Source: UBA4742 sp002403895
GTDB taxonomy: Bacteria > Actinomycetota > Acidimicrobiia > Acidimicrobiales > Acidimicrobilacustridaceae
Assembly: GCA_036823295.1 (NCBI GenBank)
Contig: DAISGD010000003.1
Location: 58,174-122,173 of the forward strand
DNA length: 64,000 nt
Direction of reading: 5' to 3'
The notes under the pieces are model-generated. The model did no database searches and was not told the DNA's origin. It saw only the letters and a list, made by a program, of their open reading frames with translations. Positions 24,913 through 33,449 of the stretch are shown here, piece by piece (the first letter of the stretch is position 1; each line of letters opens with the position of its first letter). Both the position numbers and the translations under genes were made by a program.

Positions 24913-25798
24913 GGATGACAGTGTGGCAGGAACCAACCGAAACGGGCACGCAGGCGGTCACGACCGGGATCGGTCTGCCTCGATCGCCGCAGTGGTGCTC
25001 GCCGCCGGTGCCGGTCGCCGGCTCCGCCCGCTGACCGAGCTGTATCCCAAAGCCTTGTGCCCCGTGGCCAACCGACCGCTGGTGGACCACGCCCTCGAGC
25101 GGGCCGCAGCCGTCACCTCCGCCCTCGCCGTCAACCTGCATCACGGTCGTGAGCTCCTCGAATCCCACCTCTCGACGGATGTCCTGGTGTACCTGTCCGT
25201 GGAGCAACCTCAGGCCCTGGGCACGGCCGGGGCGCTGGCCGGGTTGCGGGCGTGGATAGCCGGGCGGGGCGTGCTGGTACAGAACGCCGATGCTTGGTCA
25301 ACGGCTGATCTCGCCCCGTTCACCGACGGCTGGGACGGCGAGCGGATCCGCCTGCTGATCACGCCGGGGGCCGACGGCCGGGTGGCCTTCGGTCCCGGGG
25401 TCGGCCTGGTTGCCTCGTTGCTGCCCTGGTCCGAGGTTTCGCGCCTGCACGCGGTGCCGTCCGGGCTCTACGAAATGATGTGGCGCCGGGCCGACGCTGA
25501 AGGCCGCATCGACGTGGTCGGTCATCGGGGGTCCTTCGTGGACTGTGGAACGCCGCGCCAGTACCTCCGGGCCAACCTGGAGGCCGCCGCCCTGTTGCCT
25601 GGCGTCAACGGGACCGGCTCGCTCATCGATCCCACGGCGGTGACGTCGGCCCCGATCAATCAGTCGGTGATCGGCCCCGGCGCCACCGTGGCCGGCACGG
25701 TCAAGGGCTCGGTCGTGTGGGGCGGATCCCAGGTGGCTGAGGGCGAGACCCTGGTCGACAGCGTGCGCGCCGGCAACCTCACCGTGGTGGTTCGCTGA
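24911..25798 (+). CDS. Sugar-phosphate nucleotidyltransferase family protein
   Basis: A 295-residue NTP-transferase related to mannose-1-phosphate guanylyltransferase and glucose-1-phosphate thymidylyltransferase. The nucleotide-binding motif is AAVVLAAGAGRRLRPLTELYPKALCPVANRPLVDHAL, and LGTAGALAGLR and the Asp in VQNADAW follow. The C-terminal ~50 residues contain hexapeptide-like beta-helix turns (SVIGPGATVAGTVKGSVVWGG). The substrate sugar is not determinable. The first 30 residues before the nucleotide motif are polar and may be overextended; the gene converges with rlmN and overlaps its end by 20 bases. Confidence 0.85.
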   Translation: MDDSVAGTNRNGHAGGHDRDRSASIAAVVLAAGAGRRLRPLTELYPKALCPVANRPLVDHALERAAAVTSALAVNLHHGRELLESHLSTDVLVYLSVEQPQALGTAGALAGLRAWIAGRGVLVQNADAWSTADLAPFTDGWDGERIRLLITPGADGRVAFGPGVGLVASLLPWSEVSRLHAVPSGLYEMMWRRADAEGRIDVVGHRGSFVDCGTPRQYLRANLEAAALLPGVNGTGSLIDPTAVTSAPINQSVIGPGATVAGTVKGSVVWGGSQVAEGETLVDSVRAGNLTVVVR

Positions 25799-26891
25799 TC
25801 GCCACCGGCACCGGACCCGGCACAGACATCGGCGCCGTCGGGCCCGCCTCCGAGCCGGATTGAGTCGTCGAGGTCGCGTGCACCGCCCGCAGCTGGCCAC
25901 AGGCGGCGTCGATGTCGGTGCCCCGGTTCTGACGCACGGTGGCGTTCACCCCCAACGAGCGCAGGAGGTCCCGGAAGGCGGTGACCTGGGCTGGGGAAGT
26001 ACCGCGGGTGGCGTAGCCGGGCGTGGGGTTGAGCGGGATGAGATTGACGTGCGCCCGCAACGGTCGGGCATAGGCGGCCAGCTCCTCCGCGTCGCGTCGG
26101 CGGTCGTTCACCCCATTGATGAGAGCCCATTCGAACGACAGACGGCGGTTCTTGGCCGTGAGGTAGTCGGCGCAGGCCTCGGCCAGAACCGCCAGCGGGT
26201 AGCGGCGGTTGATGGGCACCAGCTCGTCGCGAAGCTTGTCGTTGGCCGCGTGCAGCGACACGGCCAGGTTGACGGGCAACGTTTCGCCGGCCAGCCGGGT
26301 GATGCCGGGCACGATGCCCACCGTCGACACCGTCAGGTGCCGGGCAGAGATCCCCATGTCGCCGTGGAGGCGTTCCACCGCGGCCCACGTCCGGGCGTAG
26401 TTGGCCAGGGGCTCGCCCATGCCCATGAACACCACGTTCGACACCCGTCGGGGCTCGTCTCGCTGCTGGGCGCGGCGCCGAGCTTGGACCACCTGCTCGA
26501 CGATCTCGCCGACGCTGAGGTGCCGTTCGAAGCCGGCCTGGCCGGTGGCGCAGAACCCACAGCCCATGGCGCACCCGGCCTGGGTGCTGATGCACACCGT
26601 GGTGCGATCGCCGTAGTGCATGAGCACGGTCTCGACCTGGGCACCGCCGTCCAGTCCCCACAGCCACTTGATGGTCTCGCCATCGTGGCTGATCGACTCG
26701 GTGATGGGGACCAGCCCCTCCGGCGCGGCCTCGGCCAGCCGGCCCCGGACCGCTTTGGGCAGCTCGGTCAGCTCGTCGACCGTCGCGGCTCGCTCGTAGA
26801 GCCCGCGCCACACCTGGTCGACCCGGTAGGCGGGCTGATCGGCCAGCAGCTCGGCCAACCCGGCGCGGTCGAGGTCGTACAGGGAACCCAT
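25779..26891 (-). CDS. rlmN: 23S rRNA (adenine(2503)-C(2))-methyltransferase
   Basis: A 370-residue radical-SAM methyltransferase that modifies A2503 of 23S rRNA (and A37 of some tRNAs). The radical-SAM cluster motif is CAMGCGFCATGQ; also seen are VVFMGMGEPLANY, the SLHAANDKLRDELVPINRRYP segment and the catalytic-cysteine region RGTDIDAACGQLR. The final ~30 residues after that motif are Pro/Ser-rich and run into the converging nucleotidyltransferase gene. TAGCCT lies seven bases before ATG, a leaderless pattern. Confidence 0.95.
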   Translation of the reverse strand: MGSLYDLDRAGLAELLADQPAYRVDQVWRGLYERAATVDELTELPKAVRGRLAEAAPEGLVPITESISHDGETIKWLWGLDGGAQVETVLMHYGDRTTVCISTQAGCAMGCGFCATGQAGFERHLSVGEIVEQVVQARRRAQQRDEPRRVSNVVFMGMGEPLANYARTWAAVERLHGDMGISARHLTVSTVGIVPGITRLAGETLPVNLAVSLHAANDKLRDELVPINRRYPLAVLAEACADYLTAKNRRLSFEWALINGVNDRRRDAEELAAYARPLRAHVNLIPLNPTPGYATRGTSPAQVTAFRDLLRSLGVNATVRQNRGTDIDAACGQLRAVHATSTTQSGSEAGPTAPMSVPGPVPVAISEPPR

Positions 26892-26918
26892 GGGTCCGAG
26901 GCTAGAGGCAAGCCCGGC

Positions 26919-27737
26919 TCAGGCGTGAAGGGTCTGCCGCCACCACCGTCGGGCCTGGTGCTCGGTGAACCCGAGATGCCGGTACAGGGCGAGTGCGGGC
27001 TCGTTGTCGGCTTCCACGTACAGCATGGCATCCTCCAGCCCCTGGGTGGCCAGCCAGTCCAGCCCGGCCACGACGAGAGCCCGGCCCAGCCCGAGACCGT
27101 GCGCCGCAGGATCCACCGCAATCACGTAGATCTCACCCACTGGTGGATCGGTCTCCGCGTGGATCTTCGTCCAGCAGAAACCGTCGATGGCGGGTCCCGC
27201 GGGTCCCGCGGGCGCCGCCGCCGAGCCCGGCGAGTCCGAAGGACCCGTCGACTCGTGCACGAGCAACCCGTCGGGCCGGAACCATGGCTCGCCTTGGCGT
27301 TGGCGGACGTCGTCCACCGTCCATCCTGACTGGTCAGGGTGCCAGGCGAAGGCTCGGTTGTTCACCCTCACCCAGGCCTCCTCGTCCTGACCGGGGCGGA
27401 AGGCCCGGAACCTGGGCTTCGGGCGCTTCGCCGTCGCGTTGCTCGAGGCGCCGCTCGCAGGGAGGGGGAGCGAGCGGCGCAGTTGCAGCGTCGAACGCAC
27501 CAGCTCGTAGCCGGCCGCCCCGACCAGCTCGGCCAACGCCTCCGGAGCGGGTTCGGCCTCGAGTGCCGATTGCACCGCGCCGATGGCGGGGGCCAGGGCA
27601 CTCACCTGCTGGAGCAAGCCCGGCAGGTCGCCCAGTGGTTCGTCCTCGTTGGCGATGCGTTCGATGGTGGCGCGTAGGTCAGGCGGGAAGCGGCTGAGCT
27701 CGTGGCCGGGTTCGGCGCTCAGCAGCAGGCGACGCAT
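26919..27737 (-). CDS. mshD: Mycothiol synthase
   Basis: MshD acetylates Cys-GlcN-Ins with acetyl-CoA in the last step of mycothiol synthesis, so the gene marks an actinobacterium. The 272-residue protein has tandem GNAT domains. The C-terminal domain carries the diagnostic VNNRAFAWHPDQSGW, GEIYVIAVDPAAHGLGLGRAL acetyl-CoA loop and YVEADNEPALALYRHLGF. The N-terminal GNAT domain is degenerate and shorter than in mycobacteria. ATG 27737 is preceded by TAGCGT at seven bases; the longer frame would overlap the nth promoter. It is divergent from nth. Confidence 0.92.
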   Translation of the reverse strand: MRRLLLSAEPGHELSRFPPDLRATIERIANEDEPLGDLPGLLQQVSALAPAIGAVQSALEAEPAPEALAELVGAAGYELVRSTLQLRRSLPLPASGASSNATAKRPKPRFRAFRPGQDEEAWVRVNNRAFAWHPDQSGWTVDDVRQRQGEPWFRPDGLLVHESTGPSDSPGSAAAPAGPAGPAIDGFCWTKIHAETDPPVGEIYVIAVDPAAHGLGLGRALVVAGLDWLATQGLEDAMLYVEADNEPALALYRHLGFTEHQARRWWRQTLHA

Positions 27738-27784
27738 CGCGGCCACGCTATCGGCCGCTTCGGTGCCGCTAGCGTGGCCCGTCC

Positions 27785-28426
27785 ATGGGGAGACCGAGGA
27801 CACCGTCGGGCCGCGCCCGCGAGACGAACCGCCGGCTGACCTTGGAATACCCCGATGCGGTGTGCGAGCTCGATCATGGCAACCCGTTCGAGCTGTTGGC
27901 GGCGACCATTCTGTCGGCCCAGTGCACCGACGTCCGGGTCAACATGGTCACTCCGACGCTTTTCGCCCGCTATCCGCTGCCCGAGGACCTCGCCCAGGCC
28001 GCACCGGCCGAGCTCCAGGAGATCATTCGCTCCACCGGCTTCTACCAGAACAAGGCCCGCAGCCTCATCGGGATGGCCAATGCTCTGGTTGACCGCTTCG
28101 GCGGCGAGGTCCCCGGCGCCATGGAGGACCTGGTCACCGTCCCTGGGGTGGGGCGCAAGACGGCCAACGTGGTGCGCAGTGTGGCGCTGGGTCTCCCCGG
28201 CTTGCCGGTCGACACCCACGTCGGTCGGCTCAGCCGCCTGCTCGGTCTCACCACCGAGATGGACCCGGTGAAGGTCGAGATGGAACTGAACCCGATGGTG
28301 CCCGCCCACGAGCGAGGGCTGTTCTCGTTGCGCTTGATCCTCCATGGACGCCGGGTATGCGTCGCTCGAAGGCCCCGATGTGAGGACTGTGTCTTAAACG
28401 ATTTCTGTCCATCGTCCGAGATCTGA
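27785..28426 (+). CDS. nth: Endonuclease III
   Basis: A 213-residue DNA glycosylase/AP lyase that removes oxidised pyrimidines. The helix-hairpin-helix reads LVTVPGVGRKTANVV with catalytic Lys125; the catalytic Asp143 is in GLPVDTHVGRLSR. The C-terminal [4Fe-4S] loop is complete, C-x6-C-x2-C-x5-C (CVARRPRCEDCVLNDFC). ATG 27785 follows TAGCGT at nine bases. A strong intrinsic terminator lies about 180 bases downstream of the stop, beyond a structured stretch that may be a separate RNA. Confidence 0.96.
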   Translation: MGRPRTPSGRARETNRRLTLEYPDAVCELDHGNPFELLAATILSAQCTDVRVNMVTPTLFARYPLPEDLAQAAPAELQEIIRSTGFYQNKARSLIGMANALVDRFGGEVPGAMEDLVTVPGVGRKTANVVRSVALGLPGLPVDTHVGRLSRLLGLTTEMDPVKVEMELNPMVPAHERGLFSLRLILHGRRVCVARRPRCEDCVLNDFCPSSEI

Positions 28427-28542
28427 CCAATTCGACCCGATCATTCGCTCAATGCGTCTTGAACAATGGATTCCGTCGCGAGAAACGCGGAAAATGTGGC
28501 AGCTGAGTGGAGTCTCCGCCGCCGAGGGAGCTACCATCATCG

Positions 28543-28639
28543 ATACCAGGTTCCCGCCACCTGGTACCCGGCGACACATTTGGGATCCGCCGCCCAGTGT
28601 CGCCCCGCCGACGCCCCTTCGGGGGCGTCGGCCCTTTTT
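28543..28639 (+). ncRNA. Candidate structured small RNA (three hairpins)
   Basis: Three consecutive hairpins fill about 97 bases. Hairpin 1: TACCAGGT (28544-28551) with ACCTGGTA (28559-28566), seven-base loop. Hairpin 2: GGCGACAC (28570-28577) with GTGTCGCC (28597-28604), with TGGG/CCCA pairing inside. Hairpin 3 is the terminator at 28607-28632 with a TTCG loop and T5 tail. A TANNNT box, TACCAT (28532-28537), sits so that transcription would start right at hairpin 1; a matching -35 box is weak. The alternative is an unusually structured 3' end of the nth mRNA. It lacks the conserved loops of SRP RNA and does not look like 6S or 6C RNA. Confidence 0.5.
28607..28639 (+). terminator. Strong intrinsic terminator
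   Basis: GCCGACGCCCC (28607-28617) pairs perfectly with GGGGCGTCGGC (28622-28632) around a TTCG tetraloop and is followed by CCTTTTT. The T run is on the plus strand, so it ends transcription from nth or from the candidate small RNA, not from the minus-strand gene downstream. Confidence 0.9.
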
Positions 28640-28659
28640 GGCGGCGGGTCCGGGCGCCT

Positions 28660-28851
28660 TCAGCGCATGGTCGCTACGACACGGGCCAGGCGACGGTTGG
28701 CGTTGCGCAGCGCCCGCTCCACCTCGAACAGGTCGGCGGCGACGGCGTCATTGCCATCTGCGCTGAACCGATCGGCGGTGTCGGTGATCCGGGCCGTGAT
28801 CTCGTCGAGCGAGGTGGCAGCGGACAGGAGGCGGGCGAGCTCGTCGTTCAC
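28660..28851 (-). CDS. Small helical hypothetical protein
   Basis: A 63-residue protein with no recognised domain. It is predicted almost wholly alpha-helical: an N-terminal helix (NDELARLLSAATSLDEITARI), an acidic middle (DLFEVERALRNANRRL) and a basic C-terminus (RRLARVVATMR). Amphipathic heptad-like spacing suggests a short coiled coil or dimer. GC-rich third positions and the ATG start support it as real. It is divergent from hisD with 126 bases between them. Confidence 0.6.
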   Translation of the reverse strand: MNDELARLLSAATSLDEITARITDTADRFSADGNDAVAADLFEVERALRNANRRLARVVATMR

Positions 28852-28977
28852 CCGTCCTGTCTACCCGTTCCGGCGCGCGCCAGCCGCCGGCGAGGTGGTC
28901 GTGGGGTCGTCAGCCTCGCGGCTCCGGTCACAACCGGTTCGGGATGCGGCGGTCCCGCCCACTACCGTGACCAGTTC

Positions 28978-29025
28978 ATGTTCTGCCCGTTCCCGCTCCC
29001 TTCCGCGGTCAGCCGACCGTGCTGA
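28978..29025 (+). CDS. Possible hisD leader peptide (uORF)
   Basis: A 15-codon reading frame (MFCPFPLPSAVSRPC) starts nine bases after a TACCGT -10 candidate (28963-28968) and its stop codon overlaps the GTG start of hisD by a few bases. hisD has no visible ribosome-binding box, so ribosomes finishing this peptide could restart at hisD. It contains no His codons, so classical histidine attenuation is unlikely. Confidence 0.35.
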   Translation: MFCPFPLPSAVSRPC

Positions 29026-30326
29026 ACCGGCTCGATCTCCGTGGTGTGCCCGTCGCCGAGCTGGCGGCCGCCCTGCCGCGTCCCGCCGGCGCCGGTGACG
29101 AGCCGGTGGCGGCCGTCCGGGCCATCCTCGACGAGGTCCGACGCCGAGGCGACGCCGCCGTGAGGGAGTTCACCGAGCGCTTCGACGGGGTCGTGGCTGA
29201 CCAGTTGCGGGTGCCCGCCTCCGAGATCGCCGACTCTTTGGCTCAGGCCGATCCGGCGCTGCGGCGAGCGCTGGAGGAGGCGAGCGCGTCTATCGAGGCC
29301 TTTCACCAGGCGCAGCTCCGGGGCGATCATCACTATGAACGCAACGGAATCGTGGTCGAGGGTCGCCAGGTGCCCGTGGACCGGGCCGGCCTCTACGTCC
29401 CCGGAGGGCGAGGCGCCTATCCTTCGTCGGTGCTTATGACCGCCGTGCCCGCCCGGGTGGCCGGCGTGGGCGAAATCGTGCTGTGCGTTCCTCCCGATCG
29501 CCAGACCGGTCGGGTGGCGCCCTCCACCCTGGCGGCAGCCGCCGTGGTCGGGGTCGACGAGGTCTATGCCGTGGGTGGAGCCCAGGCCATCGCCGCCATG
29601 GCGTTCGGGACGGAGTCGATCCGGCCCGTCGACGTCATCGCCGGGCCCGGCAACGTGTATGTGGCCATCGCCAAGCGCGAGGTCGCCGGCGTCGTCGGCG
29701 TCCCGTCGGCCTTTGCCGGCCCCTCGGAGATCGTGGTGGTAGCCGATGCCTCGACCCCGGTCACCTACGCCGCCATCGATGTGATCGTGCAGGCCGAGCA
29801 CGGCCCGGACGGTTTGGCCTGGCTGGTCACGTGGTCACCCGAGGCCGCCGACGCCATCGACGCCGAGATCACCCGGCTGGTGGCCGAGGCCCCCCGCCGG
29901 GCCGACATCGAACGCAACTTCGCCCAGGGTGGTCACCTGGCCATGGTGGACAGTCCCGAGGCCGCCATGGCCGTGGCCAACCTCATCGCCCCCGAACACC
30001 TACAACTCATGAACGCCGAACCAGAGGCCCTGGTGCCGTTGGTGCGTCATGCCGGTGCCGTGTTCTGCGGGCCGCTGTCGCCGGCATCGGTGGGGGACTA
30101 CATCGCTGGTCCCAGCCACGTGCTCCCCACCTTCGGCTCGGCCCGCTACGGCAGCGCCCTGACTGTGGACGACTTCGTCAAGCAGGTGCACGTGGTGACC
30201 CTCGACCGTGAGGCGTTCGACCAGGTGGCTCCCTACGTCGAGACGCTGGCCACCGCCGAGGGGTTCGACGCCCACGCCCAATCCATCCGGTTGCGCCGGG
30301 CCGGTGTCACGGCCAGCGACGCATGA
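29019..30326 (+). CDS. hisD: Histidinol dehydrogenase
   Basis: HisD performs the last two oxidations of histidine synthesis, histidinol to histidine, with NAD+ and Zn2+. The 435-residue protein shows VPVDRAGLYVPGGRGAYPSSV, GVDEVYAVGGAQAIAAMAFGT, DVIAGPGNVYVAIAKREV, the zinc-site region VIVQAEHGPDG and APEHLQLM, and the catalytic GPLSPASVGDYIAGPSHVLPT. GTG 29019 begins MLNRLDLRG, the normal N-terminus. It opens the his operon; its stop overlaps hisC by four bases (ATGA). Confidence 0.97.
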   Translation: MLNRLDLRGVPVAELAAALPRPAGAGDEPVAAVRAILDEVRRRGDAAVREFTERFDGVVADQLRVPASEIADSLAQADPALRRALEEASASIEAFHQAQLRGDHHYERNGIVVEGRQVPVDRAGLYVPGGRGAYPSSVLMTAVPARVAGVGEIVLCVPPDRQTGRVAPSTLAAAAVVGVDEVYAVGGAQAIAAMAFGTESIRPVDVIAGPGNVYVAIAKREVAGVVGVPSAFAGPSEIVVVADASTPVTYAAIDVIVQAEHGPDGLAWLVTWSPEAADAIDAEITRLVAEAPRRADIERNFAQGGHLAMVDSPEAAMAVANLIAPEHLQLMNAEPEALVPLVRHAGAVFCGPLSPASVGDYIAGPSHVLPTFGSARYGSALTVDDFVKQVHVVTLDREAFDQVAPYVETLATAEGFDAHAQSIRLRRAGVTASDA

Positions 30327-31402
30327 GCGGGCGACCGATGGTCCAACCGCGCCAGGACGTGGCCCTCATGGCGGGGTACCACTCACCGCAGGTCGAGGTC
30401 GCCGTTCGCCTGAACACGAATGAGTCCCCCGAGCCGCCCCCTGAGGCGTGGCGGGTGGCCTACGCCGAGGCGATCGAGACCGTCGACTGGCACCGCTACC
30501 CCGATCGCTCCGCGTCTGAGCTGCGCCGGGCGATCGCCGAGTTGCACGGGGTCGATCCCGCTCAGGTGTTCGTGGCCAACGGGTCCAACGAGGTCCTGCA
30601 GACGTTGTTGCTGGCCTACGGCGGCGCCGGTCGGACGGCGGCGGTATGGGAGCCGACTTACGCCCTGCACAGTCACATCAGCCGTCTCACCGGCACCGAC
30701 GTCGTCGAAGGTGAGCGGGCGGGCGACTTGTCCACCGACCTGGCGGAGGTCCGCCGGGTGTTCGCCGAGGCCCGTCCCTCCGTGGCCTTCTTGTGCTCGC
30801 CCAACAATCCCACCGGCATCGTCGATGGAGAGGCCACCGTGCGCGAGACGGTTGGGTTGGCGGAGGCCGGCGACGCCCTGTTGGTCATGGACGAGGCCTA
30901 CGGCCAGTTCGCCCCCTGGTCGGCGCTCGGGATGGTCGACGACGATGTGCCCCTGGTGGTGACGCGCACGTTCTCCAAGACATGGTCGATGGCGGCCGTT
31001 CGCCTCGGGTACCTGGTGGGGCCGGCGGCGGTGGTGGCCGAGCTGGACAAGGTCGTGCTGCCCTACCACTTGGACGCGGCGAAACAGCGAGCCGGGATCT
31101 TGGCCCTCGACTATCTCGACGAGATGGAAGCGCGGGTCGCGCGACTCGTCGAGGAACGGGGCCGACTCACCGCCGCGCTGGCCGATCTGGCGGTCGACGT
31201 GTGGCCGTCGGGGGCCAACTTCGTGCTCTTCCGCCCGCGTTGGGCGGACGGCGGCGCCGTCTGGCAGGGTCTGCTCGACCGATCGGTGCTCGTCCGCAAC
31301 TTCTCGGCGATACCTCGACTCGAGGGATGCCTCCGGGTCACGGTGGGCACCCCCGACGAAGACGACGCCTTCCTCGCTGCTCTCTCGGAGATCCTCACAT
31401 GA
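30323..31402 (+). CDS. hisC: Histidinol-phosphate aminotransferase
   Basis: A 359-residue fold-type I PLP aminotransferase that converts imidazole acetol phosphate to histidinol phosphate. NTNESPEPP near the N-terminus, FVANGSNEVLQTLLLAYGG, SPNNPTGIV, VMDEAYGQF and the Schiff-base lysine in TRTFSKTWSMAAVRLGY (K219) are all present. It overlaps both neighbours by four bases (ATGA at each end), so hisD, hisC and hisB are translationally coupled. Confidence 0.96.
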   Translation: MSGRPMVQPRQDVALMAGYHSPQVEVAVRLNTNESPEPPPEAWRVAYAEAIETVDWHRYPDRSASELRRAIAELHGVDPAQVFVANGSNEVLQTLLLAYGGAGRTAAVWEPTYALHSHISRLTGTDVVEGERAGDLSTDLAEVRRVFAEARPSVAFLCSPNNPTGIVDGEATVRETVGLAEAGDALLVMDEAYGQFAPWSALGMVDDDVPLVVTRTFSKTWSMAAVRLGYLVGPAAVVAELDKVVLPYHLDAAKQRAGILALDYLDEMEARVARLVEERGRLTAALADLAVDVWPSGANFVLFRPRWADGGAVWQGLLDRSVLVRNFSAIPRLEGCLRVTVGTPDEDDAFLAALSEILT

Positions 31403-32019
31403 CCGATGTGTCCCCTGACTCGACCTCCGGACCCCGCGCCGCAGCGGTGGCCCGCACCACCAACGAGACCGACATCGCCATCGACCTCACCCTCGACGGC
31501 ACGGGCCAGATGGAGGCGTCGACCGGCATCCCGTTCTTCGATCACATGCTGAGCCAGCTGGGACGCCACGGTGGCTTCGACCTGTCGGTGCGCGCCGTGG
31601 GCGATTTGGAGATCGACGCCCACCACACCGTTGAGGATGTCGGCATCGCCCTGGGCGAGGTGTTCCGTACCGCGTTGGGGGACAAAGCCGGGGTGCGTCG
31701 CTTCGCCTCCAACCGGGTCCCGCTCGACGAAGCCCTGGTCGACGTGGCCCTGGACCTGTCGGGCCGCCCCTTCTTCGTCTACGAGGTCGAGTTCCCCGGC
31801 GAGAAGATCCTCGGCGACCCGCCCTTCGACCCACAGTTGGTCGAGGAGTTCTGGCGCGCCTTCGTGGTGGCCTCCGCCATCACGCTGCACGTGACCCTGA
31901 TCCGGGGGCGCAACACCCACCACATCATCGAAGCTACGTTCAAGGCGGTCGCCCGCTCGTTGCGCGATGCGGTCCGGGTCGAAGGCGCCGGCATCCCCTC
32001 GACGAAAGGAAAGCTGTGA
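31399..32019 (+). CDS. hisB: Imidazoleglycerol-phosphate dehydratase
   Basis: A 206-residue monofunctional IGP dehydratase, the Mn-dependent sixth step of histidine synthesis. The duplicated metal-binding motifs are FFDHMLSQLGRHGGFDL with DAHHTVEDVGIALG, and later LHVTLIRGRNTHHIIEATFKA. Length and start (ATG inside the hisC stop) are normal. There is no fused phosphatase domain, as usual outside enterobacteria, so histidinol phosphate must be hydrolysed by another protein. Confidence 0.97.
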   Translation: MTDVSPDSTSGPRAAAVARTTNETDIAIDLTLDGTGQMEASTGIPFFDHMLSQLGRHGGFDLSVRAVGDLEIDAHHTVEDVGIALGEVFRTALGDKAGVRRFASNRVPLDEALVDVALDLSGRPFFVYEVEFPGEKILGDPPFDPQLVEEFWRAFVVASAITLHVTLIRGRNTHHIIEATFKAVARSLRDAVRVEGAGIPSTKGKL

Positions 32020-32669
32020 CTCTGATCGCGGTGCTGGACTACGGCATCGGCAACCTCCGATCGGCGCAAAAGGCACTCCAGCACCTGGGGGCCGACGCCC
32101 GCCTGACCGCTGATCCCGGGTTCATCCGTGACGCTGCTGGGGTTGTCCTGCCCGGGGTGGGCGCCTTCGGGCGGTGTATGGAGGAACTGCGAGCGAGCGG
32201 GATGGACGAGCTCGCCCTCGAAGCGATCGAGGCCGACCGTCCGTTCATGGGCATCTGCGTCGGCATGCAGATGCTGTACAAGGGATCCGAAGAGACCCCC
32301 GATGTGGCGGGGCTGGGCGTGTTGGCAGGGCGGGTGCGGCGGTTGCCCGAGGGGGTGAAGCGGCCCCAGATGCAGTGGAACGTGCTCGACCAGCGCCGTC
32401 CGTCGCCCATGTTGGAGGGCTTGGCCGAGCCCACCTGGGTCTACTTCGTGCACTCCTATGCCGCCGAACTCAGCGACGACGTCGTGGCCACCTGTGACTA
32501 CGGGGGACCGGTCACCGCGGCCGTCGTCCGCCACAACCTCTGGGCCACCCAGTTCCATCCCGAGAAGTCGGCCGCCTCGGGTCTTCAGATCCTGACCAAC
32601 TTCGTGGCGTTGGCTGCCGCCGCTCGATCGGCGGCCCGCCCTGGCGTCGGCCGCCCCGACGAGCGCTGA
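32016..32669 (+). CDS. hisH: Imidazole glycerol phosphate synthase, glutaminase subunit
   Basis: HisH hydrolyses glutamine and channels ammonia to HisF. The 217-residue class I glutamine amidotransferase has the N-terminal AVLDYGIGNLRSAQKALQHL, the oxyanion segment VLPGVGAFG, the nucleophile Cys81 in GICVGMQMLY and the His-Glu pair in ATQFHPEKSA. GTG 32016 overlaps the hisB stop by four bases. The last ~15 residues after LTNFVAL are a basic, Ala-rich tail. Confidence 0.96.
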   Translation: MTLIAVLDYGIGNLRSAQKALQHLGADARLTADPGFIRDAAGVVLPGVGAFGRCMEELRASGMDELALEAIEADRPFMGICVGMQMLYKGSEETPDVAGLGVLAGRVRRLPEGVKRPQMQWNVLDQRRPSPMLEGLAEPTWVYFVHSYAAELSDDVVATCDYGGPVTAAVVRHNLWATQFHPEKSAASGLQILTNFVALAAAARSAARPGVGRPDER

Positions 32670-32698
32670 GCGTTCCTTCGAGCATCGAGCGAGCCTCC

Positions 32699-33427
32699 AT
32701 GGATCTCTATCCCGCCATCGATCTGCGCGGCGGTCGCTGCGTTCGGCTCTACCAGGGCGACTATGGGCGCGAGACCGTCTATGGGGACGACCCGGTGTCC
32801 CAGGCGGTGGCCTTTGCCGAGGCCGGGGCGCCGTGGATCCACGTGGTGGACCTCGACGCCGCCCGCACCGGTGATCCCGTCAACCGGCCCGTGGTGGCCG
32901 CCATTGCCGCGGCCGTCCCGGTACCGGTCCAGGCCGGGGGCGGGGTGCGGGACGAGGCGGCCGCCCAGGCGCTGGCCGAGGCTGGCGTCGCCCGGGTGGT
33001 GCTCGGGACTGCGGCGCTGGAGGATCCCGACCTCGTGCGCCGGCTGGCCCCCCGCATCCCGGTGGCGGTCGGCCTCGACGCCCGCGGTGGCGATGTGGCC
33101 GTGCGGGGCTGGGAGCAGGGTTCCGGCCGCGACCTGCTCGACGTGGCCCGTAGCTTTGCCGATGCCGGCGTGGCCGCCTTGGTGGTGACCGAGATCGGTC
33201 GGGACGGCACGCTCGAGGGCCCCGATCTCGCCGGGCTGGCGCTGGTGCTGGCTGAGACCTCGATCGACGTCATCGCCTCCGGCGGGGTCGGCACGCTCGA
33301 TGACCTGCGGGCCTTGCACGCGCTGGAGGCCGGTGGCCGACGGTTGTCCGGGGTCATCGTGGGCCGGGCGCTGTACGAGGGAGCCTTTACCTTGGCGGAG
33401 GCGTTGGCCGCGACCGCCGGAGGCTGA
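32699..33427 (+). CDS. hisA: ProFAR isomerase (HisA)
   Basis: A 242-residue TIM-barrel isomerase of N'-(5'-phosphoribosyl)-formimino-AICAR-phosphate. The N-terminal catalytic Asp is in LYPAIDLRGGRCVRLYQGDYG, the second catalytic Asp in VTEIGRDGTLEGPDL, with phosphate-binding QAGGGVRD and ASGGVGTLDDLRAL. Many actinobacteria use a bifunctional PriA here and lack trpF; this window has a separate trpF, so a histidine-only HisA is more likely. It starts 29 bases after hisH. Confidence 0.93.
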   Translation: MDLYPAIDLRGGRCVRLYQGDYGRETVYGDDPVSQAVAFAEAGAPWIHVVDLDAARTGDPVNRPVVAAIAAAVPVPVQAGGGVRDEAAAQALAEAGVARVVLGTAALEDPDLVRRLAPRIPVAVGLDARGGDVAVRGWEQGSGRDLLDVARSFADAGVAALVVTEIGRDGTLEGPDLAGLALVLAETSIDVIASGGVGTLDDLRALHALEAGGRRLSGVIVGRALYEGAFTLAEALAATAGG

Positions 33428-33449
33428 GGCACCGGTAGGGTCGCGTGGC

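Noticed and set aside
28427..28640. Signal recognition particle RNA or tmRNA after nth
   Set aside because: The conserved SRP tetraloop region and the tmRNA tRNA-like ends are absent; left as an unnamed RNA candidate.
32699..33427. HisA as bifunctional PriA
   Set aside because: A separate trpF lies in the same cluster and the N-terminal motif is of the plain HisA kind; not excluded experimentally.
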